NCBI RefSeq assembly: GCF_001542855.1
Contig: NZ_LNBY01000018.1
Coordinates: forward strand, 1 to 64,000
Direction of reading: 5' to 3'
Length of the DNA stretch: 64,000 bases
DNA from: Erythrobacter sp. AP23
GTDB taxonomy: Bacteria > Pseudomonadota > Alphaproteobacteria > Sphingomonadales > Sphingomonadaceae
Shown: positions 43,450-52,729 of the stretch, in pieces
How positions within the stretch are numbered: position 1 is the first letter of the stretch
Layout: every line of letters begins with the position of its first letter
Position numbers and translations under genes: made by a program
Notes under the pieces: model-generated
The model's input: only the letters and a program-made list of their open reading frames with translations
Database searches by the model: none
What the model was told of the DNA's origin: nothing

Positions 43450-44262
43450 ATGCCCGGGGCGCATAGTAAGGCTTTCACCAGCGACCACGTCGTCCATCGG
43501 AACGGCAGCGTCGACTTCACCTGCTCGCAGGATGGAAAGGCGTGGCCGTGGACGCGCATCGGCCCACATCATCCCGGCGCGATCCAGGCGGCAAGCTACT
43601 GGCTCGGCGTCGAATGCGCTGCGGCGCTTGGGCTGCGGGATCCCAAGAAATGGTCGGCCCTGACCTCGAGCCACTGGAACTGCGGCGCGGTCGGCATCGG
43701 GCGCGTTGCGCGCGGGCGCTACGAACCCAAGTGTATCGAGGGGAAGGAAGGCGCCACGGTCCATCTCTACGATGACGCAGGAAGGCCGGTATGCCAGCTC
43801 GAGAAGCGCTGGGTGGTCTTTCGCACGCGCAATTTCGAAGACTGGCGCAGCAGCGCGAAGAGGGTCGGGGATCATGTTTCCTCGACCGGTTTCGACTACG
43901 CCGATCGAAACCGGCTCGGTTTGTCCGACGAGGACCTCCCGTTTCTCGGCCCATTGTCGGATGGCAAGGCGACCGGCCTGCTCGATCCAGCCAATTCGAT
44001 GCCCCCGGCACATCCCTGGCTCGACGGATCGGGCGACCATGTGAATTCGGCCCACCTCGCCGAGATCGCACGGCAATTCGTCAGCCTGCTGCGTGGCGGC
44101 GAACCTTTTCGGGTGACTGCAGGTGCGATGCGGTTCGATCGCTATGTCGAACTGAGCGTGCCGTTCGAGATCGAGCGGATCGGACGAGATCCAGGGGTCG
44201 TGACGATGCAGTTGCGGCAGTCCGGACGAGCCTGCACCTGGGCCGAATATCGGGTCGAATAG
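43450..44262 (+). CDS. Conserved-looking protein of unknown function
   Basis: 270 residues from the ATG at 43450; a TTG 12 codons earlier (43414) with CAGGA nearby is an alternative. No family recognised. It is rich in Trp and His in the first 90 residues (AWPWTRIGPHHPGAI, SSHWNCGAVGIG) and lacks a signal peptide or membrane helix. It lies on the flavoprotein strand 48 bases after it, and converges on rsmB with a 2-base gap. Confidence 0.6.
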   Translation: MPGAHSKAFTSDHVVHRNGSVDFTCSQDGKAWPWTRIGPHHPGAIQAASYWLGVECAAALGLRDPKKWSALTSSHWNCGAVGIGRVARGRYEPKCIEGKEGATVHLYDDAGRPVCQLEKRWVVFRTRNFEDWRSSAKRVGDHVSSTGFDYADRNRLGLSDEDLPFLGPLSDGKATGLLDPANSMPPAHPWLDGSGDHVNSAHLAEIARQFVSLLRGGEPFRVTAGAMRFDRYVELSVPFEIERIGRDPGVVTMQLRQSGRACTWAEYRVE

Positions 44263-44264
44263 AT

Positions 44265-45500
44265 TCAGCGCGCCTGCCAGCGCGCAATGAAGAACCCGTC
44301 GAGACCACCTTGCTCCGGCAACATGCCCGGATCGGTGCGCAGCCAACCCTCGGTGCTAGGGGCGAGACCATCGGGCAGTTCGTCGGCGCGGATCGGCAGC
44401 AGCTCTCGATTGACCTTGCGTACCTGCTCTTCCCCCTCCTCGCGTTCGAGCGCGCAAGTTGCATAGACCAGCGTCCCCCCGGGCTTGAACCAGTTCTGCG
44501 CGCGTTCGAGCAGGGCCGCCTGCAATTCGGCCATCTCCTCGATCTGTCGCGCACCGATCCGGTGGAGCACATCGGGATGGCGGCGGGCGGTGCCGGTCGC
44601 GGTGCAGGGCGCGTCGAGCAGGATGGCATCGAACCGGTGCTTGGGCTGCCATTGCAACGCGTCCGCGCGGATCGTGCCGGCCTTCAGTCCGGTGCGCTTC
44701 AGATTGGCCTTGAGCAGATCGAGGCGCCGTTTCGATATGTCGAGCGCGGTGACCTGCCAGCCCTGCGCTGCCAGTTGCAGCGTCTTGCCGCCGGGCGCGG
44801 CGCAAAGATCGAGCGCATGGCGGCGCTCTCCCCGGCCCAGAAGGCGGGCGGGCAGCGAAGCGGCGATATCCTGCACCCACCATGCGCCATCGGAAAAGCC
44901 TGGCAGCTTCTCGACATTCTCACCACGCGGCAGGCGCAAATGGCCGGGCATCAGGCTGTCGGCGGAGAGCTGGACCTTCCAATGTTCGGTCTCACCCGGA
45001 TCGCGCAGCGTCAGGTCGAGCGGCGGAGGGTCGGCAAGGCCCCCGGCAATGGCCATGGCACGGTCGCCCCAACGTGCGGCGACCTTGGCGGGCAGCGTCG
45101 GCACCCTGGGCAGCGATGCCTCGCGCCTGGTCAGCGTCGAAAACACGCCATGCGCCAACCTGCGCGGGCCGCCCGCGAGCAGGTCCAGCCCGGTCGCGAC
45201 CACCGCATGCGGCGGCGTTCCCAGCCGCAGCCATTGGGCCAGCATCATGCGCAACACCATGCGCGCCTTGGCATCGCCGGGCAGCGGCTTCTTCGTGGCG
45301 CTATCGATCAATGCATCGAGATCGACCAGCCAACGCAGAACTTCGCTGGCAATCGCGCGGGCGAGCGCCTTGTCCTCGAACTTGCGCACGTCCTTGGTCG
45401 CACCGGCAAAGGCGATGTCGAGCGTCTCGCCGCGGCGCAGCACCGCATCGAGCAGGCGCAGCGCGGCACGGCGCGCGTGGATACCTTGGGGTTGAGCCAT
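44265..45500 (-). CDS. rsmB: RsmB/NOP family rRNA cytosine-C5 methyltransferase
   Basis: 411 residues. An N-terminal NusB-like RNA-binding domain (about 1-140, ARRAALRLLDAVL) is joined to a SAM methyltransferase domain: LDLCAAPGGKTLQLA (motif I), LLDAPCTATGTARRHPD (motif IV Cys) and VYATCALEREEGEEQV (catalytic motif VI Cys). It likely makes m5C967 in 16S rRNA. ATG at 45500; the open frame continues further upstream without support. Confidence 0.93.
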   Translation of the reverse strand: MAQPQGIHARRAALRLLDAVLRRGETLDIAFAGATKDVRKFEDKALARAIASEVLRWLVDLDALIDSATKKPLPGDAKARMVLRMMLAQWLRLGTPPHAVVATGLDLLAGGPRRLAHGVFSTLTRREASLPRVPTLPAKVAARWGDRAMAIAGGLADPPPLDLTLRDPGETEHWKVQLSADSLMPGHLRLPRGENVEKLPGFSDGAWWVQDIAASLPARLLGRGERRHALDLCAAPGGKTLQLAAQGWQVTALDISKRRLDLLKANLKRTGLKAGTIRADALQWQPKHRFDAILLDAPCTATGTARRHPDVLHRIGARQIEEMAELQAALLERAQNWFKPGGTLVYATCALEREEGEEQVRKVNRELLPIRADELPDGLAPSTEGWLRTDPGMLPEQGGLDGFFIARWQAR

Positions 45501-45556
45501 CGCCAGCGCCCCTAGCCCCACTTGAAACCGCGCGCCAGCTTGCGCATTTCCCATGC

Positions 45557-45715
45557 ATGACCGAGCGCGCGACCAAACGACCCGAAAGCTTCGAAAAGCC
45601 GGCCCACTGGACCAACGATCCCCCGCCCGAACCGCGGAAGAGCGAGGACCAGGAAGAGCTGAGCCCGACCCGCTATGGCGACTGGGTAAAGGACGGCATA
45701 GCGATCGATTTCTAG
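45557..45715 (+). CDS. DUF1674/SDHAF4 family small protein
   Basis: 52 residues. The conserved C-terminal signature PTRYGDWVKDGIAIDF marks the DUF1674 family, relatives of mitochondrial SDHAF4, an assembly factor that shields flavinylated succinate dehydrogenase subunit A. No sdh genes are in the window. It is divergent from rsmB by 56 bases. Confidence 0.85.
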   Translation: MTERATKRPESFEKPAHWTNDPPPEPRKSEDQEELSPTRYGDWVKDGIAIDF

Positions 45716-45722
45716 AGATGAT

Positions 45723-45794
45723 CCCCCGCGAAGGCGGGGGTATTTGGCCGAAAGCGCGGACCCGCCCGACTGACGTCCCCACCTTCGCGGGGAC
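45723..45794. repeat. Pair of inverted REP-like hairpins
   Basis: Unit one (45723-45740) is CCCCCGC-GAAG-GCGGGGG. Unit two (45775-45794) is a related sequence in the opposite orientation, GTCCCC...GGGGAC, with a central CTTCG. Together they look like a REP doublet of the kind common in sphingomonads. They lie between the convergent SDHAF4 and P450 genes and probably also stop transcription. Confidence 0.7.
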
Positions 45795-47195
45795 TCACAG
45801 CGCCCGCAATTCGATTTTCAGCCCGTCCTTCGGCTTGGGGATCGGCCAGGCCTGCCAGTCGGGATCGCCGCCTGCCAATTCCACGCGATAGCGCGGCAGC
45901 AGCTGCGCCATCAGGATCTTCACCTGCATGTAGGCGAAATGCAGCCCCAGGCACATATGCGCGCCGCCGCCGAAGGGGACCCAGGCATATTTGTGCCGCG
46001 CCTTCACCTTCTCGGGCGTGAAACGCATGGGATCGAACTTCTCCGGTTCGTCCCAGTAATCTTCGCTGTGGTGGGTCCAGTGGATATTGATACCCACCGG
46101 CGTGCCCGCGGGGATCCTGTAACCGCCATACTCGAAATCGCGCAGCGCGCGGCGCGGCATCGAGGGCACCGGCGGGATGAAGCGCAGGGCTTCCTTGAAC
46201 GCCATCTCGGTCAGCTCGAGCTTGCCGAGGTCTTCATAGGCAAGATCGCGCGGGCGCCCGTTTGCATCGGCACCGCCCGTGACCGCCTCGACCTCCTCGC
46301 GCAGCTTCTCCTGCCATTCGGGATGCTTGGCGAGCAGCCACAAGAGCGAGGTCGCCGAAGAGGTGATCGTGTCGTGCGCGGCCATCATCAGGAAGTTCAT
46401 GTGGTCGACCACCTCGTCGACCGGCATCAGGCTGCCATCGTCATATTCGGCGGTGGCGAACTGGCTGAACATGTCCTGCCCACCCCCTTCGGCTCGGCGG
46501 CGATGGGTTTCTTGCGTGAAATAATCGACCAGATAGGCGCGACCGTCGACGCCCCGCTTCATCTGGGTAAAGGGCAGCGGCTTGCGCACCGGAGCGACGC
46601 TGGCCTGCACCATATCGACGAAGGCGCGATTGATCGTGTCCGCCTCGGGACCCCAGGGGATGCCGATGAAGCTGTCGGCCGCAAGGTCGAGCGTCAGCTC
46701 CTTGATCGCGGGATAGAAACGCATAGGGCCCGCGCCCCATTCCTCGACACGCTTGGCGATCCCGCGATTGAGCGCGCCCGAATAATGCCGCATCGGGCCG
46801 GGCTTGAAAGCGATCGAGAGCGCGCGGCGGTCGGCCCGGTGATGATCGAAATCCATCAGCATCAACCCGCGCGGAAACAGCTTGTCGAGGATCGGGCCCC
46901 AGCCCTGCTCGGAGGAAAATAGCTTCTCGCGATCGAACAGCACCAGCTCGTTCGCATCGGCCCCGATCAAGGCCACGTTCCAGCCGCCGAAGGCGCGGTT
47001 CTTGTACACCCGCCCGTATTTCTCGACCATCCTGCGCGCCATGCCATGCGGATCGGCCAGCATCTTGAATGTATTACCGACCAGCGGCCAACCCTTCTCG
47101 CCGGGGATATGGGCGAGCGAGTCCTCGTCGGGATTGCCCTCGGTCCAGTGCGAGGGGATGGCTTCGGCAGGTTGGTGCGGGGCAAGCGTGGCCAT
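45795..47195 (-). CDS. Cytochrome P450
   Basis: 466 residues. I-helix oxygen-binding motif AAHDTITSS, ExxR in FKEALRFIPP, PERF-like region KFDPMRFTPEK, and heme-binding loop FGGGAHMCLG with the Cys ligand. No membrane anchor. No ferredoxin or reductase gene is nearby, so its electron partner is elsewhere. AGGAGCT lies seven bases before the ATG at 47195. The open frame runs far further upstream in hemH, but that is only a shadow. Substrate unknown; the MRHYS and QETHRRRAEGG parts resemble bacterial sterol/fatty acid-type P450s. Confidence 0.93.
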   Translation of the reverse strand: MATLAPHQPAEAIPSHWTEGNPDEDSLAHIPGEKGWPLVGNTFKMLADPHGMARRMVEKYGRVYKNRAFGGWNVALIGADANELVLFDREKLFSSEQGWGPILDKLFPRGLMLMDFDHHRADRRALSIAFKPGPMRHYSGALNRGIAKRVEEWGAGPMRFYPAIKELTLDLAADSFIGIPWGPEADTINRAFVDMVQASVAPVRKPLPFTQMKRGVDGRAYLVDYFTQETHRRRAEGGGQDMFSQFATAEYDDGSLMPVDEVVDHMNFLMMAAHDTITSSATSLLWLLAKHPEWQEKLREEVEAVTGGADANGRPRDLAYEDLGKLELTEMAFKEALRFIPPVPSMPRRALRDFEYGGYRIPAGTPVGINIHWTHHSEDYWDEPEKFDPMRFTPEKVKARHKYAWVPFGGGAHMCLGLHFAYMQVKILMAQLLPRYRVELAGGDPDWQAWPIPKPKDGLKIELRAL

Positions 47196-47233
47196 AGGTA
47201 GCTCCTGACAACTTACCGCAGTGTAAGTAATTC

Positions 47234-48262
47234 CTAGGCGGGAATCCACCCCGCCAATTCGCGCCGCAACAGCGTCTCCAACATGGCAAGGCCCGCATCG
47301 GACGTGTTGAGGCAGGCAAGCGCGGCGAACCGCTCGCCACCTGCCTCCTCGAACTGCTCCCTGCCCTGAATTGCGAGCTCCTCCAGGGTCTCGAGGCAGT
47401 CGGCGGAGAAGCCCGGTGCCGCGATCGCGAGCCGCCTGGTGCCCGCCTGCGCCTCTTCCTCCAGCACCATGTCGGTCGCGGGCTCCAGCCATTTGGCCGG
47501 CCCGAACCGCGACTGGAAGCTGGTCCGAAAGCGCAGCCCCGGGCGGGAGAGCTTCCCCTGCAACAGGCGCGAGGTTTTCTGGCACTGGCAATGATAGGGA
47601 TCGCCCAGGTGCAAGGTGCGCTCGGGCATGCCATGGAAGCTCAGCACCAGTACCTCGGGCGCGAAGTCGAGCGCGTCGATCTGGCGCGACAGGTCCTGTG
47701 CCAGCGCATCGATATAGGCTGGATCGTCGTGATAGGGCGGCAGCGTGCGAAGGCAGGGTTGCCAACGCATTTCCCGCAGCTTGTCCGCAGCCTTGTCCAC
47801 AACCGTCGCCGTCGTGGCCGAGGAGTATTGCGGGTAGAGCGGAGCTAGCAGAATGCGCTCGCACCCGGCATCCATCAGCGTCTGCAATTTTTCTGGAATC
47901 GAAGGCGTACCGTAGCGCATCGCCCAGTCGACTTGCACGGCATCGCCCAGCCGCTCCTGCATCGCCACCGCCTGGTTGCGCGTGACCACCGCCAAAGGCG
48001 AGCCTTCCTCGCTCCAGACCTCGCGATAGGCCTGCGCGCTCTTCTTCGGGCGCGTATTGAGAATGATGCCGCGCAGGATCGGCTGCCACGCGATCGGCGG
48101 GATCTCGACAACGCGCCGGTCGGACAGGAATTCGGCCAGGTAGCGCTTGACCGGCCCGGTTTCGGGAGCGTCGGGCGTGCCGAGATTGACGATCAGCACG
48201 CCAATCCCGCCCGATTTCACCGGGGGATGGTCGGCAGGAATTTTCTGCGGCTGCCAGGTCAT
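47234..48262 (-). CDS. hemH: Ferrochelatase
   Basis: 342 residues. It inserts Fe2+ into protoporphyrin IX, the last heme step. Motifs: VLIVNLGTPDAPETGPVKRYLAEFLSD, LAPLYPQYSSATT, catalytic His in LVLSFHGMPERTL, and PGFSADCLETLEE. No C-terminal Cys cluster, so it is the cluster-free type. The ATG overlaps the stop of the molybdopterin gene. The heme-using P450 follows downstream. Confidence 0.96.
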   Translation of the reverse strand: MTWQPQKIPADHPPVKSGGIGVLIVNLGTPDAPETGPVKRYLAEFLSDRRVVEIPPIAWQPILRGIILNTRPKKSAQAYREVWSEEGSPLAVVTRNQAVAMQERLGDAVQVDWAMRYGTPSIPEKLQTLMDAGCERILLAPLYPQYSSATTATVVDKAADKLREMRWQPCLRTLPPYHDDPAYIDALAQDLSRQIDALDFAPEVLVLSFHGMPERTLHLGDPYHCQCQKTSRLLQGKLSRPGLRFRTSFQSRFGPAKWLEPATDMVLEEEAQAGTRRLAIAAPGFSADCLETLEELAIQGREQFEEAGGERFAALACLNTSDAGLAMLETLLRRELAGWIPA

Positions 48263-50556
48263 AAACCCTCCGAAAGCAATGGCAGGCGGCGAAAGCGCAC
48301 TCCGGTCGCCGAGTAAAGGGCATTTGCAATCGCCGGGGGGGCAACCGCGACGCCGAGCTCGCCCGGATCGAAGGCCGGCGCATCGCTGGCTAGGAATTCG
48401 ATCACGATCTCGGGGCAGTCGGCCAGCGTCGGCAGAGCGAGGCCCGCGAGACGGCCGGGGACCGGCTTGCCCTCTTCGTAGGCAATGCTCGATCCGGTGG
48501 CGAGCGACAGCCCGAAGACGAGGCCCCCCTCTATTTGCTGGCGCGCGATATCGAGATTGACTACGCGCCCGATATCGACCGCCGCGTGCAGGCGCGTCAC
48601 CCGCACGCCTCCTTCGCCGAGCGCTGCCTGCGCAACGCAGGCAATCCGACCACCGCTGTCGGGCGAACCGATACGTGCCATGGCCAGCCCCTGCCCGGTC
48701 CCGCGGCGCCCGCCGTCCCAATTGGCAAGACGGGTGGCACGGCGCAGCGTATCGGCCATGCGTGGCGACTGCCCGAGCATCTCCATCCGGTAGAGGAAGG
48801 GATCGCGCCCCGCACGCTCGGCTAGTTCGTCGATGAAGCTCTCGGTGAAGAACGCGTTGTAGGCCTGCGCATTGCCGCGCAGGCGCCCGGTCGGGAAGGG
48901 CAGCGTCACGGGCAGGTGATCGACCGCGACATGTTCGATTGCATAGGGCGGTATCGCGCCTTCGCAGGCAAGCGCGTCCGATTCCTGCGCAGCGTGTTCC
49001 ATCGCGGCCTGCGGGGTCTTGTTGTCGAACAGGCGATGACCGAATTCACGCACGGTGGCGGGCATGGCCAGCCGGCTGCGCCAAGCGGCGATGCGCCCGC
49101 CGCTCGCGGCGAGGAATGCCGCTTCCAGTCGTGCGCTGACGGGTGTGCGCACGGGGATCGACTGGAGCTCCTGCACGCGCGGCCAGGTCAATTGTACGGG
49201 CCGCCCGATCTCCTTCGCGATCTGCGCCACCTCGATGGCGTGCCGCCGTTCGAGCCGGGCATCGAAACTGCCGCCGGCCGCGGTCGGATAGAGCACGACG
49301 TCCTCGACCGACAATCCGATGGCCTTGGCGGCCGCGCGGCGCGTGAGCTCGGGAGCCTGCGCGGCGATCCACAGTTCCAGCTTTCCGCTGTCGTAGCGCG
49401 CGGTCGCGCTGGCGGTCTCGATCGTCGCATGCACTGCGGGGGCGACGGAATAGCTTTGCGTGTAGTCGGGCCGCGCCAGCAGATCGTCAGCATCGCCCGT
49501 CGCATATGTCCGCTCGGGTTCGATCGTCCCATGGGCCTCCTCCAGACTCTGGAGCGCCGCGGCGCTTTCCGCCGCGGGCGGCCCGGCAAAGACCGGGCGC
49601 ATTTTCTTCAGGGCCTGTTCGGCGATCCACCAGCTTTCCGCGACGGCGGCAAGATACCGTTTCGACCGCACGACGCCGACCAGGCCGTCGAGCCCTTCGA
49701 CCGCCCCCGCCTCGAACGCGGAGAGATCGGGTTTGCCCAGGGGCCCGTGACGGATCGAGGCATAGACCAGGCCCGGAAGGCGGATGTCGCCGGCGAACAG
49801 GAAACTGCCGTCGACCTTGGCGGGCAGGTCGAGCCGGGGAAAGGCAGGGGCGAGTTCGGCTTGTGCGGGAGAAGGATCGTCGCTGGCCGGAGCCACGCGC
49901 AGGGGCGGAGGATCGGGCGGATCAAGCTGTGCCCCATCCTCGACCAGATCGCCGAAGCCGAGTTGCTGTTCGCCATGGCGTACCAGGCCTGCCCCTACCG
50001 CGCATTCCTCCCATTCGACGTCCCAGCGCTCTGCCGCCGCCATGGCGAGCATGGCGCGTGCGGCAGCCGCCGCCTCGCGCAGCGGCTGTTCGTAGGCGGT
50101 CAGAGAGGATCCTTCGGCGGTCGCGGCGAAAGCATTGGAGCGCGCGAAGTTCTCGGCCAGCCGGCTGTCGGGATCGCTCGCAAAGCTGGGCAGGTTTGAC
50201 CATAGCGGCGCCCATTTCGCCGCCAGCGGGATATTGGCATAGAGGCCCGCGGGCGGCGCGGGCTCGACGGCGACCTGGCGCCAGTCGGCGCCCAATTCCA
50301 CGGCGACCACCTGTGCGAGGACGGTGGTCACGCCCTGCCCCATTTCGAGCTGCGGCACCGCCACGGTCACGACCCCGTCGGTGCCGATGGTGATCCAGCC
50401 GACGAAATCGCGCTCGTTCGGGCCCGGCGCGAGCGGGCTTGTATAGTGCCGCGGCCATAGCCACCAGGCTACCGCCAGCCCGCCGCCCGCCGCCGCACCC
50501 GCGACCAGCTGACGCCGCGTGACGGGGAGCGCGTCTAGCTTCGCGCGCCAATCCAT
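48259..50556 (-). CDS. Molybdopterin-binding subunit, isoquinoline 1-oxidoreductase beta type
   Basis: 765 residues. The twin-arginine-like leader (VTRRQLVAGAAAGGGLAVAWWLW, about 12-34) points to the periplasm. Molybdenum-domain traits: QLEMGQGVTTVLAQ, YSVAPAVHATIETASA, TGRLRGNAQAYNAFFTESFIDELA, and catalytic Glu in DPGELGVAVAPPAIANAL. This family normally pairs with a small 2Fe-2S subunit gene, which is missing here. It starts inside the end of mrp and overlaps hemH. Confidence 0.88.
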   Translation of the reverse strand: MDWRAKLDALPVTRRQLVAGAAAGGGLAVAWWLWPRHYTSPLAPGPNERDFVGWITIGTDGVVTVAVPQLEMGQGVTTVLAQVVAVELGADWRQVAVEPAPPAGLYANIPLAAKWAPLWSNLPSFASDPDSRLAENFARSNAFAATAEGSSLTAYEQPLREAAAAARAMLAMAAAERWDVEWEECAVGAGLVRHGEQQLGFGDLVEDGAQLDPPDPPPLRVAPASDDPSPAQAELAPAFPRLDLPAKVDGSFLFAGDIRLPGLVYASIRHGPLGKPDLSAFEAGAVEGLDGLVGVVRSKRYLAAVAESWWIAEQALKKMRPVFAGPPAAESAAALQSLEEAHGTIEPERTYATGDADDLLARPDYTQSYSVAPAVHATIETASATARYDSGKLELWIAAQAPELTRRAAAKAIGLSVEDVVLYPTAAGGSFDARLERRHAIEVAQIAKEIGRPVQLTWPRVQELQSIPVRTPVSARLEAAFLAASGGRIAAWRSRLAMPATVREFGHRLFDNKTPQAAMEHAAQESDALACEGAIPPYAIEHVAVDHLPVTLPFPTGRLRGNAQAYNAFFTESFIDELAERAGRDPFLYRMEMLGQSPRMADTLRRATRLANWDGGRRGTGQGLAMARIGSPDSGGRIACVAQAALGEGGVRVTRLHAAVDIGRVVNLDIARQQIEGGLVFGLSLATGSSIAYEEGKPVPGRLAGLALPTLADCPEIVIEFLASDAPAFDPGELGVAVAPPAIANALYSATGVRFRRLPLLSEGL

Positions 50557-51497
50557 GCGTCGACCTTGGCGGCGATGTCGTGAAACGGCTTGGCAAACGC
50601 ATCGTCGCCGCTCGCGGGCGGCTCGCCCCTATCGCTGCCTTCGCGAATGGCAAGATCGAGCGGTATGCGTCCCAGGAACGGCAGCTCGAGCCGTCCGGCG
50701 GCCTTTTCGACCCCGCCCTTGCCGAAGGGATCGGACACTTCGCCGCAATGCGGACAGACATAGCCCGCCATGTTCTCGACCAGCCCGATCACCGGGACGC
50801 CCGCCTGATCGAACAATTGCCCCGCGCGAGCGGCATCCATCAGCGCGAGATCCTGCGGGGTGGAGACCAGCACTGCTCCGACCGGCTTGAAGCGCTGCAA
50901 CATCGTCAATTGCACATCGCCCGTGCCCGGTGGCAGGTCGACCAGCAGCGTGTCGACATCGCCCCAATGCGCATCGACCAGCTGCGCCAGGGCATTGCCC
51001 GCCATCGGCCCGCGCCAGGCAAGCGCGCGGCCCGGCTCCACCAGGTGTCCCATCGACAGCACCGGAATGCCGAAGGCGCTTTCCACCGGCACCAGCTTCT
51101 CGTCGCGCGCCACCGGCTTTTCTCCCTGATTGCCGAGGATCACCGGCTGCGAGGGGCCGTAGATATCCGCATCGACCAGCCCGACCTTGCGGCCCGCCTT
51201 CTGCAGGGCGATGGCGAGATTGGCGGTGAGCGTCGATTTGCCCACCCCGCCCTTTCCGCTGCCGATCGCGATCAGGCGGCGCTGTGTGCGTTCGGCCGTC
51301 ATCACCACGCGCACGTCCGAAACCTCGTCCCGTTCGCCAAGGATTTCGGTAATCGCGCGCTCGATTTCGGCCCGCTCCTGCTCGCCCAGACCGGCCGCAT
51401 CGACGACGGCTATCGCACGACCATTCTTGATGGTCAGCGCGGAAACACGGGCGGCGAGGCTGTCGGGAAGCAGCGATTTGGGATCGGTCGAACTCAT
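50535..51497 (-). CDS. mrp: Mrp/ApbC iron-sulfur carrier ATPase
   Basis: 320 residues. P-loop GSGKGGVGKSTLTANLAIAL (deviant Walker A), DADIYGPSQPVI, DLPPGTGDVQLT, and the CPxC cluster site in YVCPHCGEVSDPFG. A short N-terminal DUF59-like part lies at about 1-60. It carries Fe-S clusters to target proteins. It is the first gene of the run mrp, molybdopterin subunit, hemH, P450; divergent from hflK. Confidence 0.93.
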   Translation of the reverse strand: MSSTDPKSLLPDSLAARVSALTIKNGRAIAVVDAAGLGEQERAEIERAITEILGERDEVSDVRVVMTAERTQRRLIAIGSGKGGVGKSTLTANLAIALQKAGRKVGLVDADIYGPSQPVILGNQGEKPVARDEKLVPVESAFGIPVLSMGHLVEPGRALAWRGPMAGNALAQLVDAHWGDVDTLLVDLPPGTGDVQLTMLQRFKPVGAVLVSTPQDLALMDAARAGQLFDQAGVPVIGLVENMAGYVCPHCGEVSDPFGKGGVEKAAGRLELPFLGRIPLDLAIREGSDRGEPPASGDDAFAKPFHDIAAKVDAWIGARS

Positions 51498-51615
51498 GGG
51501 GGCGGCTGCTGTAGCATCGAAAAGCGCGTCGCAACCCCTGTTTTTCCCGAGAAGCGCACCTATAACAAAGACCATGAGAGTTTTTGACGGGTTAGGACAG
51601 AGGATTTCCCTCGCA

Positions 51616-52728
51616 ATGGCAGGCAAGAAAAGCCCCTGGGGCAGCGGCTCGGGCAATGGGGGCGATGGCGACAAGCCGGCAGGCGCCGAAAGCGGCGACA
51701 AGCCCAAGGGCCCGCGCAACCCGTGGCTCCCCCCCGGTGGCGGTGGCAATGGCGGTCGCCGCGCGCCCAATATCGAGGACATCTTCAAGAGCCGCGGCCC
51801 CGAAGGCCCGCGCCGCAGCGGCGGCGGTGGACCCGGTGGACCGAATTTCCGCTTCCCGCAGCGCCCCGGCGGCAAGAGCTGGTTCCCGATTGCCGTGGTT
51901 GCCATCGTGGGCATCGGCCTGCTGGCGACCAGCTTCCACCTGATCGGGCCGCAGCAGGAAGCGGTGGTCAAGACTCTCGGCAATTACACCCGAAAGATGG
52001 AGCCGGGGCTCAATTTCTCCGCCCCATTCCCGATCGAGACGGTCGACGTCGAGGATGTCGAAGGCGTGCGCACTGTCCGTATTCCGGGCAATAACAGCCA
52101 GGCCAAGCTGATCCTGACTGGCGACCAGAACCTGGTCGATCTGTCCTATATCGTGCGCTGGAACATCAAGGATCTCGAAGGCTTCAAGTTTCGCGTGGTC
52201 GACCCCGTGGAGACGGTGAACGAGGCAGCGGAGGCCGCGATGCGCGCTTCGGTTGCCGAAACCGAGCTCGACGAGACCTTCTCGGGCCAGGGCCGTGCGG
52301 CGATCGAACTCGATGTGCGCGAACGCATGCAGGCAACCCTCGACAGCTATGGCGCGGGCATCCGCGTTCTGGGTGTCGAAATCGAAAAGGCCGACCCGCC
52401 CGCGCAGGTGGTCGATGCCTTCCGCGACGTGCAGGTGGCCGAGCAGAATGCGGATGCGGCGCGCAACCAGGCGCGCGGCTACGCCCAGCAGGTGCTGGCG
52501 CAAGCCGAAGGTGAGGCGGAGGCTTTCGACAAGGTCTACGAACAGTATCGCCTTGCGCCGGAGGTCACCCGCCAGCGTCTTTATTACGAGACCATGGAGC
52601 GTGTGCTGAGCCAGACCGACAAGACCATAGTCGAAACCGACAATGTGACCCCCTATCTCCCGCTGCCCGAAATCCGCCGTCGGGCGCAGCAGCCCACCAC
52701 TACCGTGACGGCGACGGAGGGTCAGTGA
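51616..52728 (+). CDS. hflK: HflK, FtsH protease modulator
   Basis: 370 residues from the ATG at 51616. A long Gly/Pro-rich cytosolic N-terminus, one membrane helix (about 94-112, WFPIAVVAIVGIGLLATS), then an SPFH/band-7 domain (GPQQEAVVKTLGNY, DLSYIVRWNI, RAAIELDVRERMQ). It forms a membrane cage with HflC around FtsH. An earlier ATG (51574) is in frame, but a TATAAC box just before it suggests transcription starts there, and AGAGGA precedes 51616. hflC starts one base after the stop. Confidence 0.93.
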   Translation: MAGKKSPWGSGSGNGGDGDKPAGAESGDKPKGPRNPWLPPGGGGNGGRRAPNIEDIFKSRGPEGPRRSGGGGPGGPNFRFPQRPGGKSWFPIAVVAIVGIGLLATSFHLIGPQQEAVVKTLGNYTRKMEPGLNFSAPFPIETVDVEDVEGVRTVRIPGNNSQAKLILTGDQNLVDLSYIVRWNIKDLEGFKFRVVDPVETVNEAAEAAMRASVAETELDETFSGQGRAAIELDVRERMQATLDSYGAGIRVLGVEIEKADPPAQVVDAFRDVQVAEQNADAARNQARGYAQQVLAQAEGEAEAFDKVYEQYRLAPEVTRQRLYYETMERVLSQTDKTIVETDNVTPYLPLPEIRRRAQQPTTTVTATEGQ

Positions 52729-52729
52729 C

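Noticed and set aside
45795..48383. 862-codon frame suggesting a P450 fused to a second domain
   Set aside because: The first 396 codons are an out-of-frame reading of hemH. The true P450 start is the ATG at 47195 with a good ribosome site.
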